Source: Maricaulis sp048269565 (GTDB lineage Bacteria > Pseudomonadota > Alphaproteobacteria > Caulobacterales > Maricaulaceae). Taken from it: 64,000 nucleotides of DNA. The DNA lies in the NCBI RefSeq assembly GCF_048269565.1, contig NZ_JBLXIK010000002.1, forward strand, positions 619,418-683,417. Direction: 5' to 3'. Numbering within the stretch: position 1 is the first letter of the stretch; every line of letters starts with the position of its first letter. Under the pieces are notes generated by a model. That model ran no database searches and was not told the origin of the DNA. It saw only the letters and a program-made list of their open reading frames with translations. The position numbers and the translations under genes were made by a program. This document shows, in pieces, positions 8,293-15,829 of the stretch.

Positions 8293-9863
8293 GATGCTCC
8301 ATGTACGAACCATTGCGGGTTGAGGGTTTCCGGGCCGTAGAGGCCGTCGCGGAAGAGCCAGAAACGGCGGCCTTCGATCGTTTCGATCCTGAAATAATCG
8401 CGGGTTTTCGGGCTGGCGCGGCCGGGCGGACGCCACCATTCCGGGGCGAGGCGTTCGGGGCCTTCGGCCTGGCGCACCTGGTGGCGGGTGCGGCGCCAGA
8501 CGAAGCTGCGCGGTGGGCCGTCGGGAATCTCCGCCACCGCTTCGGCCGGTTCCGGACGGGCGAGGATGAGCAGGGGACGCTCCGGCGTCATGAGAAAGGT
8601 CGGTTGTCCGCCGGCCTCGCGCAGCATCAGGGCGGCGCCGGATTGTACGGTGTCGGCGCTCCAGCCGGCGGCGCGTTCGGGGATATGGCTGTCACGGCGG
8701 GCGGCGCGTTTGACGCGTGTCTCGCCGAGGCGGACGCTGAGCCGGTCGGTCAGGCGGGCGAAATCCTCGGCGTCGATGCGATCTTCGCCGATCAGGCCCG
8801 ATTGCCGCCCGGACAGCGGCCCGGTGGCGGTGGCATTGAGCTCGACGACATCAATACCGAAACCGATATCGATCTCGGCGCGGTCGAGCTTTTCATTGAA
8901 CAGGCGCGCGATATGGGCCGGATCGCGGGCCGGCGCGGCGGTGCCGATGATCAGGAGATGCGTCTTGCCATCGACGCGAAACAGGTTGAGCTCGACCCGG
9001 CGCAGACCACGGCCCTCGCTCTCCAGATGGGCGCACAGCGCTTCGGCTGTCTCGCGCACCGCCTGTTTGATCCCTTCCAGCAAAAGCAGGGCATCGGCAA
9101 AGCGCATCCGGGCGCGAAACGGGGTTTTCGGCTGCAGCGGATTGAGGGTCTCGTCCTCTTGGCCGCGCGCCTGATCAAGGCGACGCACCAGATCGGGGCC
9201 GAAACGCCGCGCCAGATTGGCGCGCGGCAGGCCGGCAATATCACCGACACGCTTGAGCCCGAACCGGCGCAGCCGCGCGGCGGTGTCGCCAATGCGCAGA
9301 CCCTCGACCGGCAGGGCATGCAGGCTGGACGCAATATCATCGGCAATCAGCCAGCCGCTTGCCTGCCGCCGCGCCGGAAAGCGCGCCAGACCCCAGGCGA
9401 GACCGATGGTCGGGGCGATGGCGGCATGGGCGGTCAGGCCCTGACCGCGCACGGCAGCGAGCGCGGCGGTGACGAGGGCGTCCTCGCCGCCGAACAGATG
9501 CGCGCAGCCAGTGATATCGACCATCACGCCATCCTCTCCTGGCTCGCCCGGATCGGGCGCGGTCCAGGGCGACCAGCGGCCACACCAGCGGGCAAAGGCG
9601 CCGAGCAGACGCCGGTCGGCATCGGGCGCAAACGGCGCAATGCGCAGGCCCGGCTCCAGTGCCTTGGCATCGGCCAGCGCCTGACCCCGCCGCAGGCCGA
9701 GCCGCGCCGCCTCATTATTGAGCGCGTAGAGACGCTCACCACCCGTGCTGGTGTGAACCAGGGCGAAGGGGGAAGCGGGATCATCAGCCGGCCCGCAATC
9801 GGGGCGCAGGCTGCGCCGTTCGACGGGCCATCTCGGCAGGCTCAAGGACATGAAACGCCGCAT
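8289..9863 (-). CDS. imuB: ImuB, Y-family polymerase-like mutasome protein
   Basis: About 524 residues from the ATG at 9863 (MRRFMSLSLPRWPVERR, the typical ImuB N-terminus); an in-frame start at 9881 would add six residues. It has the Y-family DNA polymerase fold, including MVDITGCAHLFGG and the little-finger region, but ImuB proteins lack the full set of catalytic acids and serve as the beta-clamp-binding hub that links ImuA and DnaE2. The C-terminal part is the ImuB-specific extension that contacts partners. It overlaps imuA upstream by about 80 bases and the DUF559 gene downstream by 4 bases. Confidence 0.93.
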   Translation of the reverse strand: MRRFMSLSLPRWPVERRSLRPDCGPADDPASPFALVHTSTGGERLYALNNEAARLGLRRGQALADAKALEPGLRIAPFAPDADRRLLGAFARWCGRWSPWTAPDPGEPGEDGVMVDITGCAHLFGGEDALVTAALAAVRGQGLTAHAAIAPTIGLAWGLARFPARRQASGWLIADDIASSLHALPVEGLRIGDTAARLRRFGLKRVGDIAGLPRANLARRFGPDLVRRLDQARGQEDETLNPLQPKTPFRARMRFADALLLLEGIKQAVRETAEALCAHLESEGRGLRRVELNLFRVDGKTHLLIIGTAAPARDPAHIARLFNEKLDRAEIDIGFGIDVVELNATATGPLSGRQSGLIGEDRIDAEDFARLTDRLSVRLGETRVKRAARRDSHIPERAAGWSADTVQSGAALMLREAGGQPTFLMTPERPLLILARPEPAEAVAEIPDGPPRSFVWRRTRHQVRQAEGPERLAPEWWRPPGRASPKTRDYFRIETIEGRRFWLFRDGLYGPETLNPQWFVHGAS

Positions 9864-10551
9864 TTTTCCACTCGATCTCAAAGCTTTTCGGCGGGCCGCC
9901 CCGGACCCGTTCGAGCACGGCGCGAAAACGCGGTGCTCCCAATCCCGGCAGACCTGTCGCCCCGCGCCATGGCCGGTCCGGTGACGGCAGGGCGGATAAT
10001 CGCCAGCGGGTCAGGGCCGCGCTGGGCTGGATGTCGTGATGCCCGCGCAAGACCAGCACCTGCGCGCTGCGGGCCTGGGCGGCACGGTGCAGACGGCGCG
10101 AGGCGGTGAGGTCGTAACGGGCCGAGGCGCCGATCTCGCCGATCACCAGCGCGCCGGCATTCAGCCCTTCCTCCATCGCCCACAACACATCGCCGGCATC
10201 GCGCGCCTCGACCAGCAGCACCCGTTCCGGCTCCAGCCCCCAACGGGCCAGAGCGAGCGGGTAGGGCCGACCGAAATCATGGGCGCGCTGGCCCTCCGAT
10301 CGCACCCAGATCACGGGCCGGCCTCTGTCCTGCGCGGACAATCCGCCGCCCAGCATGCCGATCTGGAAGGCCAGGGCCGCGGGCGTGTCGAGATAGCTGG
10401 CCGGACAGATCTCATGCAGACCCGACCCGAGCGCCAGCGCGTCCCGGTCCGCAGGCGCGGGCAGGGAGGCGGACGTTTCAATCGCCTGGATCTGGCGTCG
10501 CAGCTCCTCGAGCTGCGGCCGCCCTGTTCGGACGCGCATCGCAGTTGGCAT
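9784..10551 (-). CDS. imuA: ImuA, RecA-like mutasome protein
   Basis: 255 residues from the ATG at 10551, 19 bases downstream of the LexA box; an alternative start is at 10539. ImuA is a RecA/SulA-like protein that joins ImuB and DnaE2 in SOS mutagenesis. Visible family features are an N-terminal helix (LEELRRQIQAIE), the GSGLHEICPASY and FQIGMLGGGLSAQ region corresponding to a degenerate ATPase core, and IGEIGASARYDLTASRRLHRAA further on. Its 3' end overlaps imuB out of frame, a common arrangement in these operons. Confidence 0.9.
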   Translation of the reverse strand: MPTAMRVRTGRPQLEELRRQIQAIETSASLPAPADRDALALGSGLHEICPASYLDTPAALAFQIGMLGGGLSAQDRGRPVIWVRSEGQRAHDFGRPYPLALARWGLEPERVLLVEARDAGDVLWAMEEGLNAGALVIGEIGASARYDLTASRRLHRAAQARSAQVLVLRGHHDIQPSAALTRWRLSALPSPDRPWRGATGLPGLGAPRFRAVLERVRGGPPKSFEIEWKNAAFHVLEPAEMARRTAQPAPRLRAG

Positions 10552-10570
10552 GTCATGGCCTCTGTTGAAT

Positions 10571-10585
10571 GTTCTACTTATGTTC
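10571..10585 (-). promoter_or_regulatory. LexA (SOS) box upstream of imuA
   Basis: GTTC-TACTTAT-GTTC is an exact match to the alphaproteobacterial LexA direct repeat GTTC-N7-GTTC. It sits 20-34 bases upstream of the imuA start on the opposite strand orientation, in the position expected to block the promoter. It predicts DNA-damage induction of the four-gene operon. Confidence 0.92.
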
Positions 10586-10674
10586 CGTTCAGAGGCGCGG
10601 AGAGTCAAGCGGGGAATCGGTGAGGGCGGGGCGCGCGCGTTCTTCAACGTTGCGCTGCCCGCCTCACCCGCCCC

Positions 10675-10740
10675 TGCGCGTCTTCCCTCTCCTCACGGAG
10701 AGGGAAGACGCGCACACATTCCTTCTCCGTGAGGAGAAGG
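10675..10740. repeat. paired hairpins of an intergenic repeat
   Basis: Two adjacent palindromes. The first is an 18-bp perfect stem (10675-10692 with 10697-10714) around a TCAC loop. The second is an 8-bp stem CCTTCTCC/GGAGAAGG (10721-10728 with 10733-10740) around GTGA. The sequence that follows (GGTGGCCGAAGGCCGGATGA) is of the type widely dispersed between genes in alphaproteobacteria. No protein-coding potential is seen. It may also help end transcription. Confidence 0.75.
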
Positions 10741-10870
10741 TGGCCGAAGGCCGGATGAGGCGGGTTGGAGCGAGGTTGGAAAGCATAAAAGTGCCCGGGA
10801 CAGACACGATTTTTTGCGTCGTCGCCCACTGGCGGGCACAGCTATCCCTGAATTACTTGCCAAGCAGGGC

Positions 10871-10952
10871 GCCAGAGCGGAGTTGAGCCGTCAAGGGGCA
10901 TGCCCGCGGAGCGGCGCCTTTGGCGCCCTTGACGGCTCAACTCCGCTCTGGC
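10871..10952. repeat. 82-bp hairpin element with perfect 27-bp inverted repeats
   Basis: Arms 10871-10897 (GCCAGAGCGGAGTTGAGCCG...) and 10926-10952 are exact reverse complements over 27 bases. The 28-base loop itself holds GGCGCC-TTT-GGCGCC with part of the arm. It is an unusually long perfect palindrome in a gene-free region and could be a mobile repeat or an extruding cruciform. No ORF is associated. Confidence 0.85.
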
Positions 10953-11027
10953 CAGGTCTCGGCATGGGTTTCAGGGCGGGGTCCGGCCCATGGGGCCTCC
11001 TCATTTACCCACCAATGAACACAATTT

Positions 11028-11201
11028 GTCATCCCTGACGGATGCCCGGACGCGTCAGCGATCCGGGCGGAGATCAGGGACCCAGACGCCCGACGGGTGG
11101 CCGCTTGTGCGATGGGCCGGACTCATCAAGCTGAAGTCGCGATGGTGGTTCTGGGTCCCTGATCTGCGCCCCGCATTCGCGGGGCATCCGTCAGGGATGA
11201 C
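11028..11201. repeat. 174-bp element with nested inverted repeats
   Basis: Outer 20-bp arms (11028-11047, starting GTCATCCCTGACGG, and 11182-11201, ending GTCAGGGATGAC) are perfect reverse complements. An inner pair, AGATCAGGGACCCAGA near 11071 and its complement near 11149, is also present. The architecture is MITE-like. The remainder of 10590-11280 has only these repeats and no convincing gene. Confidence 0.8.
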
Positions 11202-11280
11202 AACGGGTTGGTTGTTTGGGGTGAGTGAAAGGCCCATCTCCCGGGCTGCAATCATCGCCTGTTCGCGCTAACCTCCCCCC

Positions 11281-11979
11281 ATGTGTGGACGTTATGCGAT
11301 CGGCAAGCTGCAATGGTGGATCCTGCAGGAGACGTTCAAGCTCCAGCAGGCGGCGACCAATCTCGAGCCGCGCTGGAATGTCGCCCCGACCCAGATCGCG
11401 CCGATCATCCGGCAACGCACGGATGAAGAGCTCGGCAATGAGCTGGCGATGGCGCGCTGGGGGCTGGTGCCGCATTTCTGGCACAAGCCCTTGAGCGAGA
11501 TGAAATATTCCACCTTCAACGCCAAGGCCGAGACCGCCGCCGACCTGCCCAGCTTCCGGCATGCCTTTCGCCGCCATCACTGCATCGTGCCGGCGGTCGG
11601 GTTTTACGAATGGACCGGTGAGAAGGGGGCGAAACAGCCCTGGTTTATCGGGCTCAAGGATTGTGACTGGTTCGGCATGGCCGGGCTGTGGGACCGGGCC
11701 GAGATCGAGGGGACGGCAATCGAGAGTTTCACCATTCTGACCATCCCGGCCAATGATGCCATGAAGCGGATCCATAACCGTATGCCGGTGATGTTGCGGC
11801 CGGAAGCGTGCCAGCCCTGGCTCGAACCCCATACCGCCGATATCGAGCTCATCCTCAAGGGCGCGCCGTCGGAGACGCTGTGGATCCATGCCGCCAACAA
11901 GGCGGTCGGCAATGTCCGCACCGATGGCGAATGGCTGACCGAGCCCGGCGACGGGCCGCAATTGACCGGGCTGATCTGA
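11281..11979 (+). CDS. SRAP (SOS response-associated peptidase, YedK/HMCES-like) protein
   Basis: 232 residues. The start is fixed by MCGRY: after Met removal, Cys2 is the catalytic nucleophile that crosslinks to abasic sites in single-stranded DNA. Other SRAP hallmarks are WNVAPTQ, ARWGLVP, NAKAETAADLPSF, CIVPAVGFYEW and RIHNRMPVML, which carries the conserved His. The protein shields abasic sites, fitting its place near the mutasome, although it is on the opposite strand and no LexA box was seen in front of it. Its stop overlaps the next start (TGATG at 11977-11981). Confidence 0.95.
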   Translation: MCGRYAIGKLQWWILQETFKLQQAATNLEPRWNVAPTQIAPIIRQRTDEELGNELAMARWGLVPHFWHKPLSEMKYSTFNAKAETAADLPSFRHAFRRHHCIVPAVGFYEWTGEKGAKQPWFIGLKDCDWFGMAGLWDRAEIEGTAIESFTILTIPANDAMKRIHNRMPVMLRPEACQPWLEPHTADIELILKGAPSETLWIHAANKAVGNVRTDGEWLTEPGDGPQLTGLI

Positions 11980-12413
11980 TGGCCGTACCCGAGGCCGTTC
12001 GCAGGCTCAAGGCCTTCATCGCCGCGCACGGGATCGAGATCGCCATCGACGCGCCCGACCCGGAACTGGGCGGGTTTGACGGCGTGGTGCTGGTCGTTTC
12101 GGCGCCGCAAAACCCGGCTTTGCGCATCACCGTGTTTGACGAATATGGCGATGCCCGGCCGGACAATCCGGCGCTATGCCTCGCCCTTCTCAACATGCAG
12201 TTTCGCGAGCTGGGTGATGCGGGCGGGGAGATGGGGCGCTGGGCCATTGCCGAAGGGCTCGATCCGGAAATGGCCGCGACCCAGCGGGTTTTCGGGCAGA
12301 ACGAGGCCGCACGCGCCGCTTTCCTTGCGGCCTATGGTCCGACCCCCGATGTCGTGAGCGATCTCGACTGGCAGCTCAATGCCGGCCCGGCGCAGGCGCT
12401 GCGGGGGCTCTAG
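11979..12413 (+). CDS. hypothetical protein coupled to SRAP gene
   Basis: 144 residues from the ATG at 11979, which overlaps the SRAP stop codon by one base. It is soluble and acidic, with no signal peptide or membrane segment. I do not recognise the family. Visible features are an N-terminal EAVRRLKAFIAAHG helix, a beta-rich centre (DGVVLVVSAPQNPALRITVFDEYG), a FRELGDAGGEMGRW segment and an alanine-rich C-terminus. The tight overlap suggests it is made with the SRAP protein and might assist it. That is inference from context only. Confidence 0.75.
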   Translation: MAVPEAVRRLKAFIAAHGIEIAIDAPDPELGGFDGVVLVVSAPQNPALRITVFDEYGDARPDNPALCLALLNMQFRELGDAGGEMGRWAIAEGLDPEMAATQRVFGQNEAARAAFLAAYGPTPDVVSDLDWQLNAGPAQALRGL

Positions 12414-12436
12414 GCGTCTGGCCCGAAACGCGTCTG

Positions 12437-12546
12437 TCAGCCTGGCGGCTCAATGCCGGTCAAAAGGCGTTCCGCATGGTCGCGCAGCGCGTGCAAGCGG
12501 TCCAGTTCCGGGTTTTCAGATGGTGGATGATGCGCGAGAGGATCAT
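12437..12546 (-). pseudogene. remnant of a further copy of the neighbouring membrane protein gene
   Basis: The ATG at 12546 overlaps the stop of the upstream gene (ATGA). It encodes MILSRIIHHLKTRNWTA, 16 of 17 residues identical to the start of the 13322 gene, then hits a stop at 12460. In another frame the same DNA continues as ELDRLHALRDHAERLLTGIE and stops at 12437, which looks like the tail of a protein. A deletion joining N- and C-terminal ends explains both. The junction lies near GAACTGGACCGC, readable in either frame. Confidence 0.6.
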
Positions 12547-13322
12547 TGCGTGCCCTCCACCGGTGGCAGAATCTCCGCGAACAGGTTTTGCCAGTAGATT
12601 TGCGAGGCGCTCTCGATCGAGGTTTCGATCGCGCGTTGGCGCAAGAGCGGCAGGAGGGCATCGGAGTTGCGCAACCGCGCCGCCATGGCTGCGATCGCCT
12701 CGTCCTGACCTTCAATGTCGCAGGGAAAGTCGAGGATCTCCGGCAAGACCGTGAAATCGCCAATTCCGAGCGTGCGCGGCTCGGCGCAATTTTCGGCCAG
12801 GGCGTCATAAAGCGCGCGGTCGGCAAGCCGGGCGAAAGCTCGTCTGTAGGCCCGCTCCCGATCCTGAAGGCTCAGGTTTTCCGGCCCGGTTTCATAATAT
12901 TCCACCGCCGCAGTCATCAAGGCCTGATCGGCGATCAGATTGATGGTTCCCGTCGCGACCAGTTCTTCATAGGTCGTGCGGATCACCGGGAAGCTGAAAA
13001 TCTGGGTCGCGCGGAAGGCCTCGATCACCAGAGTTTCATCATCCACCGGCCGTCGCCCCTCCAGCGCGTCGATCGCGCGCTGGGCATTGTCGGACACCTG
13101 GCCGTAGTAAATCGCATTGCCTTCCACCCGCCATTGTTCATCCCGCAGATCCGCGATCAGGCGTGTGGTGAGCAGTTCGGCGCGGGCGAGGGCCTGACGC
13201 TGTGTGTTCCACTCGGTGACCTGAAAACCGATCACCACCCCGAGAATGACGATCAGGAATTCGAGGCCGACAGCGGTCCAGTTCTGGGTTTTCAGGTGGT
13301 GAATGATGCGGGAAAGGATCAT
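12543..13322 (-). CDS. membrane-anchored protein of unknown function
   Basis: 259 residues. The N-terminus has an amphipathic stretch (MILSRIIHHLKTQNWTA) followed by one membrane helix (about 18-38, VGLEFLIVILGVVIGFQV) and TEWNTQRQ. The layout resembles DUF6090-like small membrane proteins found in paralogous sets. The remaining ~215 residues are helical and probably periplasmic, containing several YE, RAYRR and LADRAL motifs. The start ATG overlaps the stop of the upstream TPR gene (13319-13322), and its own stop overlaps the start of a decayed further copy. Function is unknown. Coupling to the TPR protein suggests one complex. Confidence 0.8.
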   Translation of the reverse strand: MILSRIIHHLKTQNWTAVGLEFLIVILGVVIGFQVTEWNTQRQALARAELLTTRLIADLRDEQWRVEGNAIYYGQVSDNAQRAIDALEGRRPVDDETLVIEAFRATQIFSFPVIRTTYEELVATGTINLIADQALMTAAVEYYETGPENLSLQDRERAYRRAFARLADRALYDALAENCAEPRTLGIGDFTVLPEILDFPCDIEGQDEAIAAMAARLRNSDALLPLLRQRAIETSIESASQIYWQNLFAEILPPVEGTQ

Positions 13323-15148
13323 CGGATCGGCAAGGCCTCACACTGAAAATCATCGGTCCCGAGCGCCTGACAGCCCTCGGGGAAGCCGCGCACCTGCCAG
13401 AGTTCGAGCAGGCCGAGATCGCGGATATGCTGGCGCCAGCGCGGATGATTGCGGTAATTGGCCTCGAGGCCGAGGAAGAGAGCGAGACTGGATCGCGGCT
13501 CGGTGGACCAGTTCGCTTCGGCTATATCCAGGGCCATCTCCATGTCTTCCAGCAGATCGGCAATTCCCGAACGCCAGAACGTGCTGTCCTCCGCCAGGGC
13601 GCGCAGCGCCGTGTCACCGGCCGCCCATGCCTCCATGAGGCGATCTATGGGCTCACGGGCCGCTTCGGGATAGATGCCTTGCCGCAGGATATCTTCAAAA
13701 ACCTGCCCGGTCTCCTCGCGCCGCCCGCGGCTGAACAGAGCTCTCACGGCATTGTTATAGCTGAAGGGCAGGTCCGGTCCGAGCGCACGCGCCAGCCGGA
13801 ACTCCTCGAGCGCGGTGTCCCCGCCATAGTCGGGATGTTCCATCGAGGCCCAGCCCAGCGTGTTGTGATAGATCGGCACCAGCGGGTCGAGTGTTACGGC
13901 GCGGACTGCCAGCTCTCGCGCGTCCACGAAGTACCCGGTATCGATCAGATTCTGGGCAAAAATGTCGAGGACGGCGGCGTTTTGCGGCTCCAGTTCGACG
14001 GCCCGGTCGAAGGCTTGATAGCTGGCGACCCAGTCATGGCGCAGCGTCAGGAAGACGCCGATATAGGCCTGCGCCTCGCCCGATCGGGGATCGAGCGCTG
14101 CCGCCCGCTGTGCGGCCGCCAGTCCGATGCGGCGCCAATAGGGGAAGTCGTCGACGGCCGCCCGGGGCTGATAGGATTCATAGACCGAATACACGCCGGC
14201 CAGGGCGATCCAGCCGGGTGCATAATCGGGGTCGCGGGCGACGACTTCATGCAACAGCAGCGCCGCCGTCTCGATATTGCGCTGGCCGCGCCGGAAATAA
14301 AGCTGCCGGGCCTGCAGATAGAGCTCATAGGCCTCGATATCGCTGGTGCGGTCATGCGCCTGCGGCTGCCAGTCAATCCCGAGCGAGATCGCGAGCTCGC
14401 CCGCGACGGCACCGGCGATCTCGTCCTGGATGTCGAAAATATCGGCGATTTCCCGGTCATAGGTTTCCGACCAGATGTGGAAACCGTCTGAGGACCGGAT
14501 CAGCTGGGCGGTGATGCGCAGCCGCGAACCGGAACGGCGCACACTGCCTTCGAGCACATGATTGACCCCGAGCGCCTCGCCGATCTCGCGCAGGTCTTCA
14601 TTGCGGCCCTTGAAGGCAAAGCTGGAGGTGCGGCCAGCGACGCCCAGTCCCGGGATGCGGACCAATACGTTGAGAATCTCCTCCGATATCCCGTCTGAGA
14701 AATATTCCTGATCGCCGGCCGCGCTGAGGTCGATGAAGGGCAGGACGGCAACCGAGGCGTCAGCGGCGTTTGCCGCTGCTGTACTGGCCGGGGCGGCGTC
14801 CCGCGGCGCCAATTGCTGCCAGGCGATGAAGGCGATCATCACTGCCAGTGCCGCGACAATCGCGAAGTCGAGCTTGCGGCCGGTGTTCGGCGCGATGCTC
14901 TCGCCATCGGGCACGGCGGCGGTCAGCTTCACGCCCTCCGGCGTCATCTCGAAGGCCCAGGCCAGCAGGAGGGCGAGCGGAAATCCGGCGATCAGCAGGA
15001 CGGCGAAGAAGCCGTCGACCCAGTCGGGCAGATTGAGCGCCGGGGTCATGACGCTGACGATCTGCATGATCAGCCAGCCGGTAATCAGATACGCCGCCGC
15101 AACCCGCAACACGTGGCGTCTGAGTAATTCGCCTATCAAGCGATTCAT
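13319..15148 (-). CDS. membrane TPR protein with TolB-N/FlgO-like domain
   Basis: 609 residues from the ATG at 15148 (MNRLIGELLRRHVLRVAAAYL). Two or three N-terminal membrane helices span about residues 13-115. A domain beginning VAVLPFIDLSAAGDQEYFSDGISEEI (about 130-260) follows, known from proteins that pair adenylate cyclase or winged-helix modules with TPRs. The C-terminal half contains TPR-like repeats (for example DPDYAPGWIALAGVY, DPRSGEAQAYIGVF). No cyclase or DNA-binding domain is present, so this copy is a scaffold-like form. It heads a coupled set with the gene at 13322. A regulatory or assembly role is likely but unproven. Confidence 0.85.
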   Translation of the reverse strand: MNRLIGELLRRHVLRVAAAYLITGWLIMQIVSVMTPALNLPDWVDGFFAVLLIAGFPLALLLAWAFEMTPEGVKLTAAVPDGESIAPNTGRKLDFAIVAALAVMIAFIAWQQLAPRDAAPASTAAANAADASVAVLPFIDLSAAGDQEYFSDGISEEILNVLVRIPGLGVAGRTSSFAFKGRNEDLREIGEALGVNHVLEGSVRRSGSRLRITAQLIRSSDGFHIWSETYDREIADIFDIQDEIAGAVAGELAISLGIDWQPQAHDRTSDIEAYELYLQARQLYFRRGQRNIETAALLLHEVVARDPDYAPGWIALAGVYSVYESYQPRAAVDDFPYWRRIGLAAAQRAAALDPRSGEAQAYIGVFLTLRHDWVASYQAFDRAVELEPQNAAVLDIFAQNLIDTGYFVDARELAVRAVTLDPLVPIYHNTLGWASMEHPDYGGDTALEEFRLARALGPDLPFSYNNAVRALFSRGRREETGQVFEDILRQGIYPEAAREPIDRLMEAWAAGDTALRALAEDSTFWRSGIADLLEDMEMALDIAEANWSTEPRSSLALFLGLEANYRNHPRWRQHIRDLGLLELWQVRGFPEGCQALGTDDFQCEALPIR

Positions 15149-15286
15149 GCGTGCATTCCCCCGTTGGACCGGAGGTAGCACGCCCCGGGCGTTTGGGAAA
15201 TGAAAAGCCCGGGATTTCAAGGGCGACGCAAAAAAATGCCCCGGCGACTGGGCCGGGGCGGGGAGGGAGAAGCGCTGGGCTCCGGC

Positions 15287-15820
15287 CTAGTCGTGCTCGT
15301 GCAACCAGGCGGCGTGTTTGGGGGCGCGCTTGGTGCGGCTCCATTCCTCGATCATCGCCGGGGCGACCTCGTGCAGTTGCTGCATCTGCTCGGGCGTCGC
15401 CGTGTTGGCGACCAGTTCGAGGCGGTGACCATTGGGGTCGAAGAAATAGATCGATTTGAAAATGCCGTGATTGACCGGGCCGAGCACGTCGAGGCCTTCG
15501 GCTTCGATCTGGGCCTTGGCGGCTTCCAGCGCGTCCATGTCTTCGAGTTCAAAGGCGATATGCTGCACCCATTGCGGGGTCTGCTCGTCGCGGCCCATTT
15601 CCGGCGAATTGGGAAGTTCGAAGAAGGCGAGGACATTGCCCATGCCGGCATCCATGAAGATGTGCATGTAAGGGTCCGGCGCCTTGGTGGATGGCACCTG
15701 GTCCTCGGCGATCGCCAGCACGAAATCCATGTCGAGGACGCGTTTGTAGAATTCCATCGTTTCCTTCGCGTCCTTGCAGCGATAGGCGACGTGGTGGATG
15801 CGCTTGAGATTGACGGTCAT
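15287..15820 (-). CDS. VOC family (glyoxalase/dioxygenase-fold) protein
   Basis: 177 residues. Two beta-alpha-beta-beta-beta modules are visible: KRIHHVAYRCKDAKETMEFYKRVL at the N-terminus and VQHIAFELEDMDAL near the middle. Candidate metal ligands are the histidines in IHHVAY and QHIAFE and the glutamate in GHRLELV. It lies 9 bases downstream of the HPPD gene in the same direction, so it probably acts in or near tyrosine degradation. The exact reaction is unknown. It is much shorter than HPPD and is not a fragment of it. Confidence 0.85.
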   Translation of the reverse strand: MTVNLKRIHHVAYRCKDAKETMEFYKRVLDMDFVLAIAEDQVPSTKAPDPYMHIFMDAGMGNVLAFFELPNSPEMGRDEQTPQWVQHIAFELEDMDALEAAKAQIEAEGLDVLGPVNHGIFKSIYFFDPNGHRLELVANTATPEQMQQLHEVAPAMIEEWSRTKRAPKHAAWLHEHD

Positions 15821-15829
15821 GATTGCCTC

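Noticed and set aside
8301..10109. 602-codon plus-strand frame opposite imuB and imuA
   Set aside because: Shadow of genuine mutasome genes with no family resemblance.
10569..10886. 105-codon ORF in the repeat nest
   Set aside because: Its sequence is made of the intergenic hairpin repeats, so coding is unlikely.
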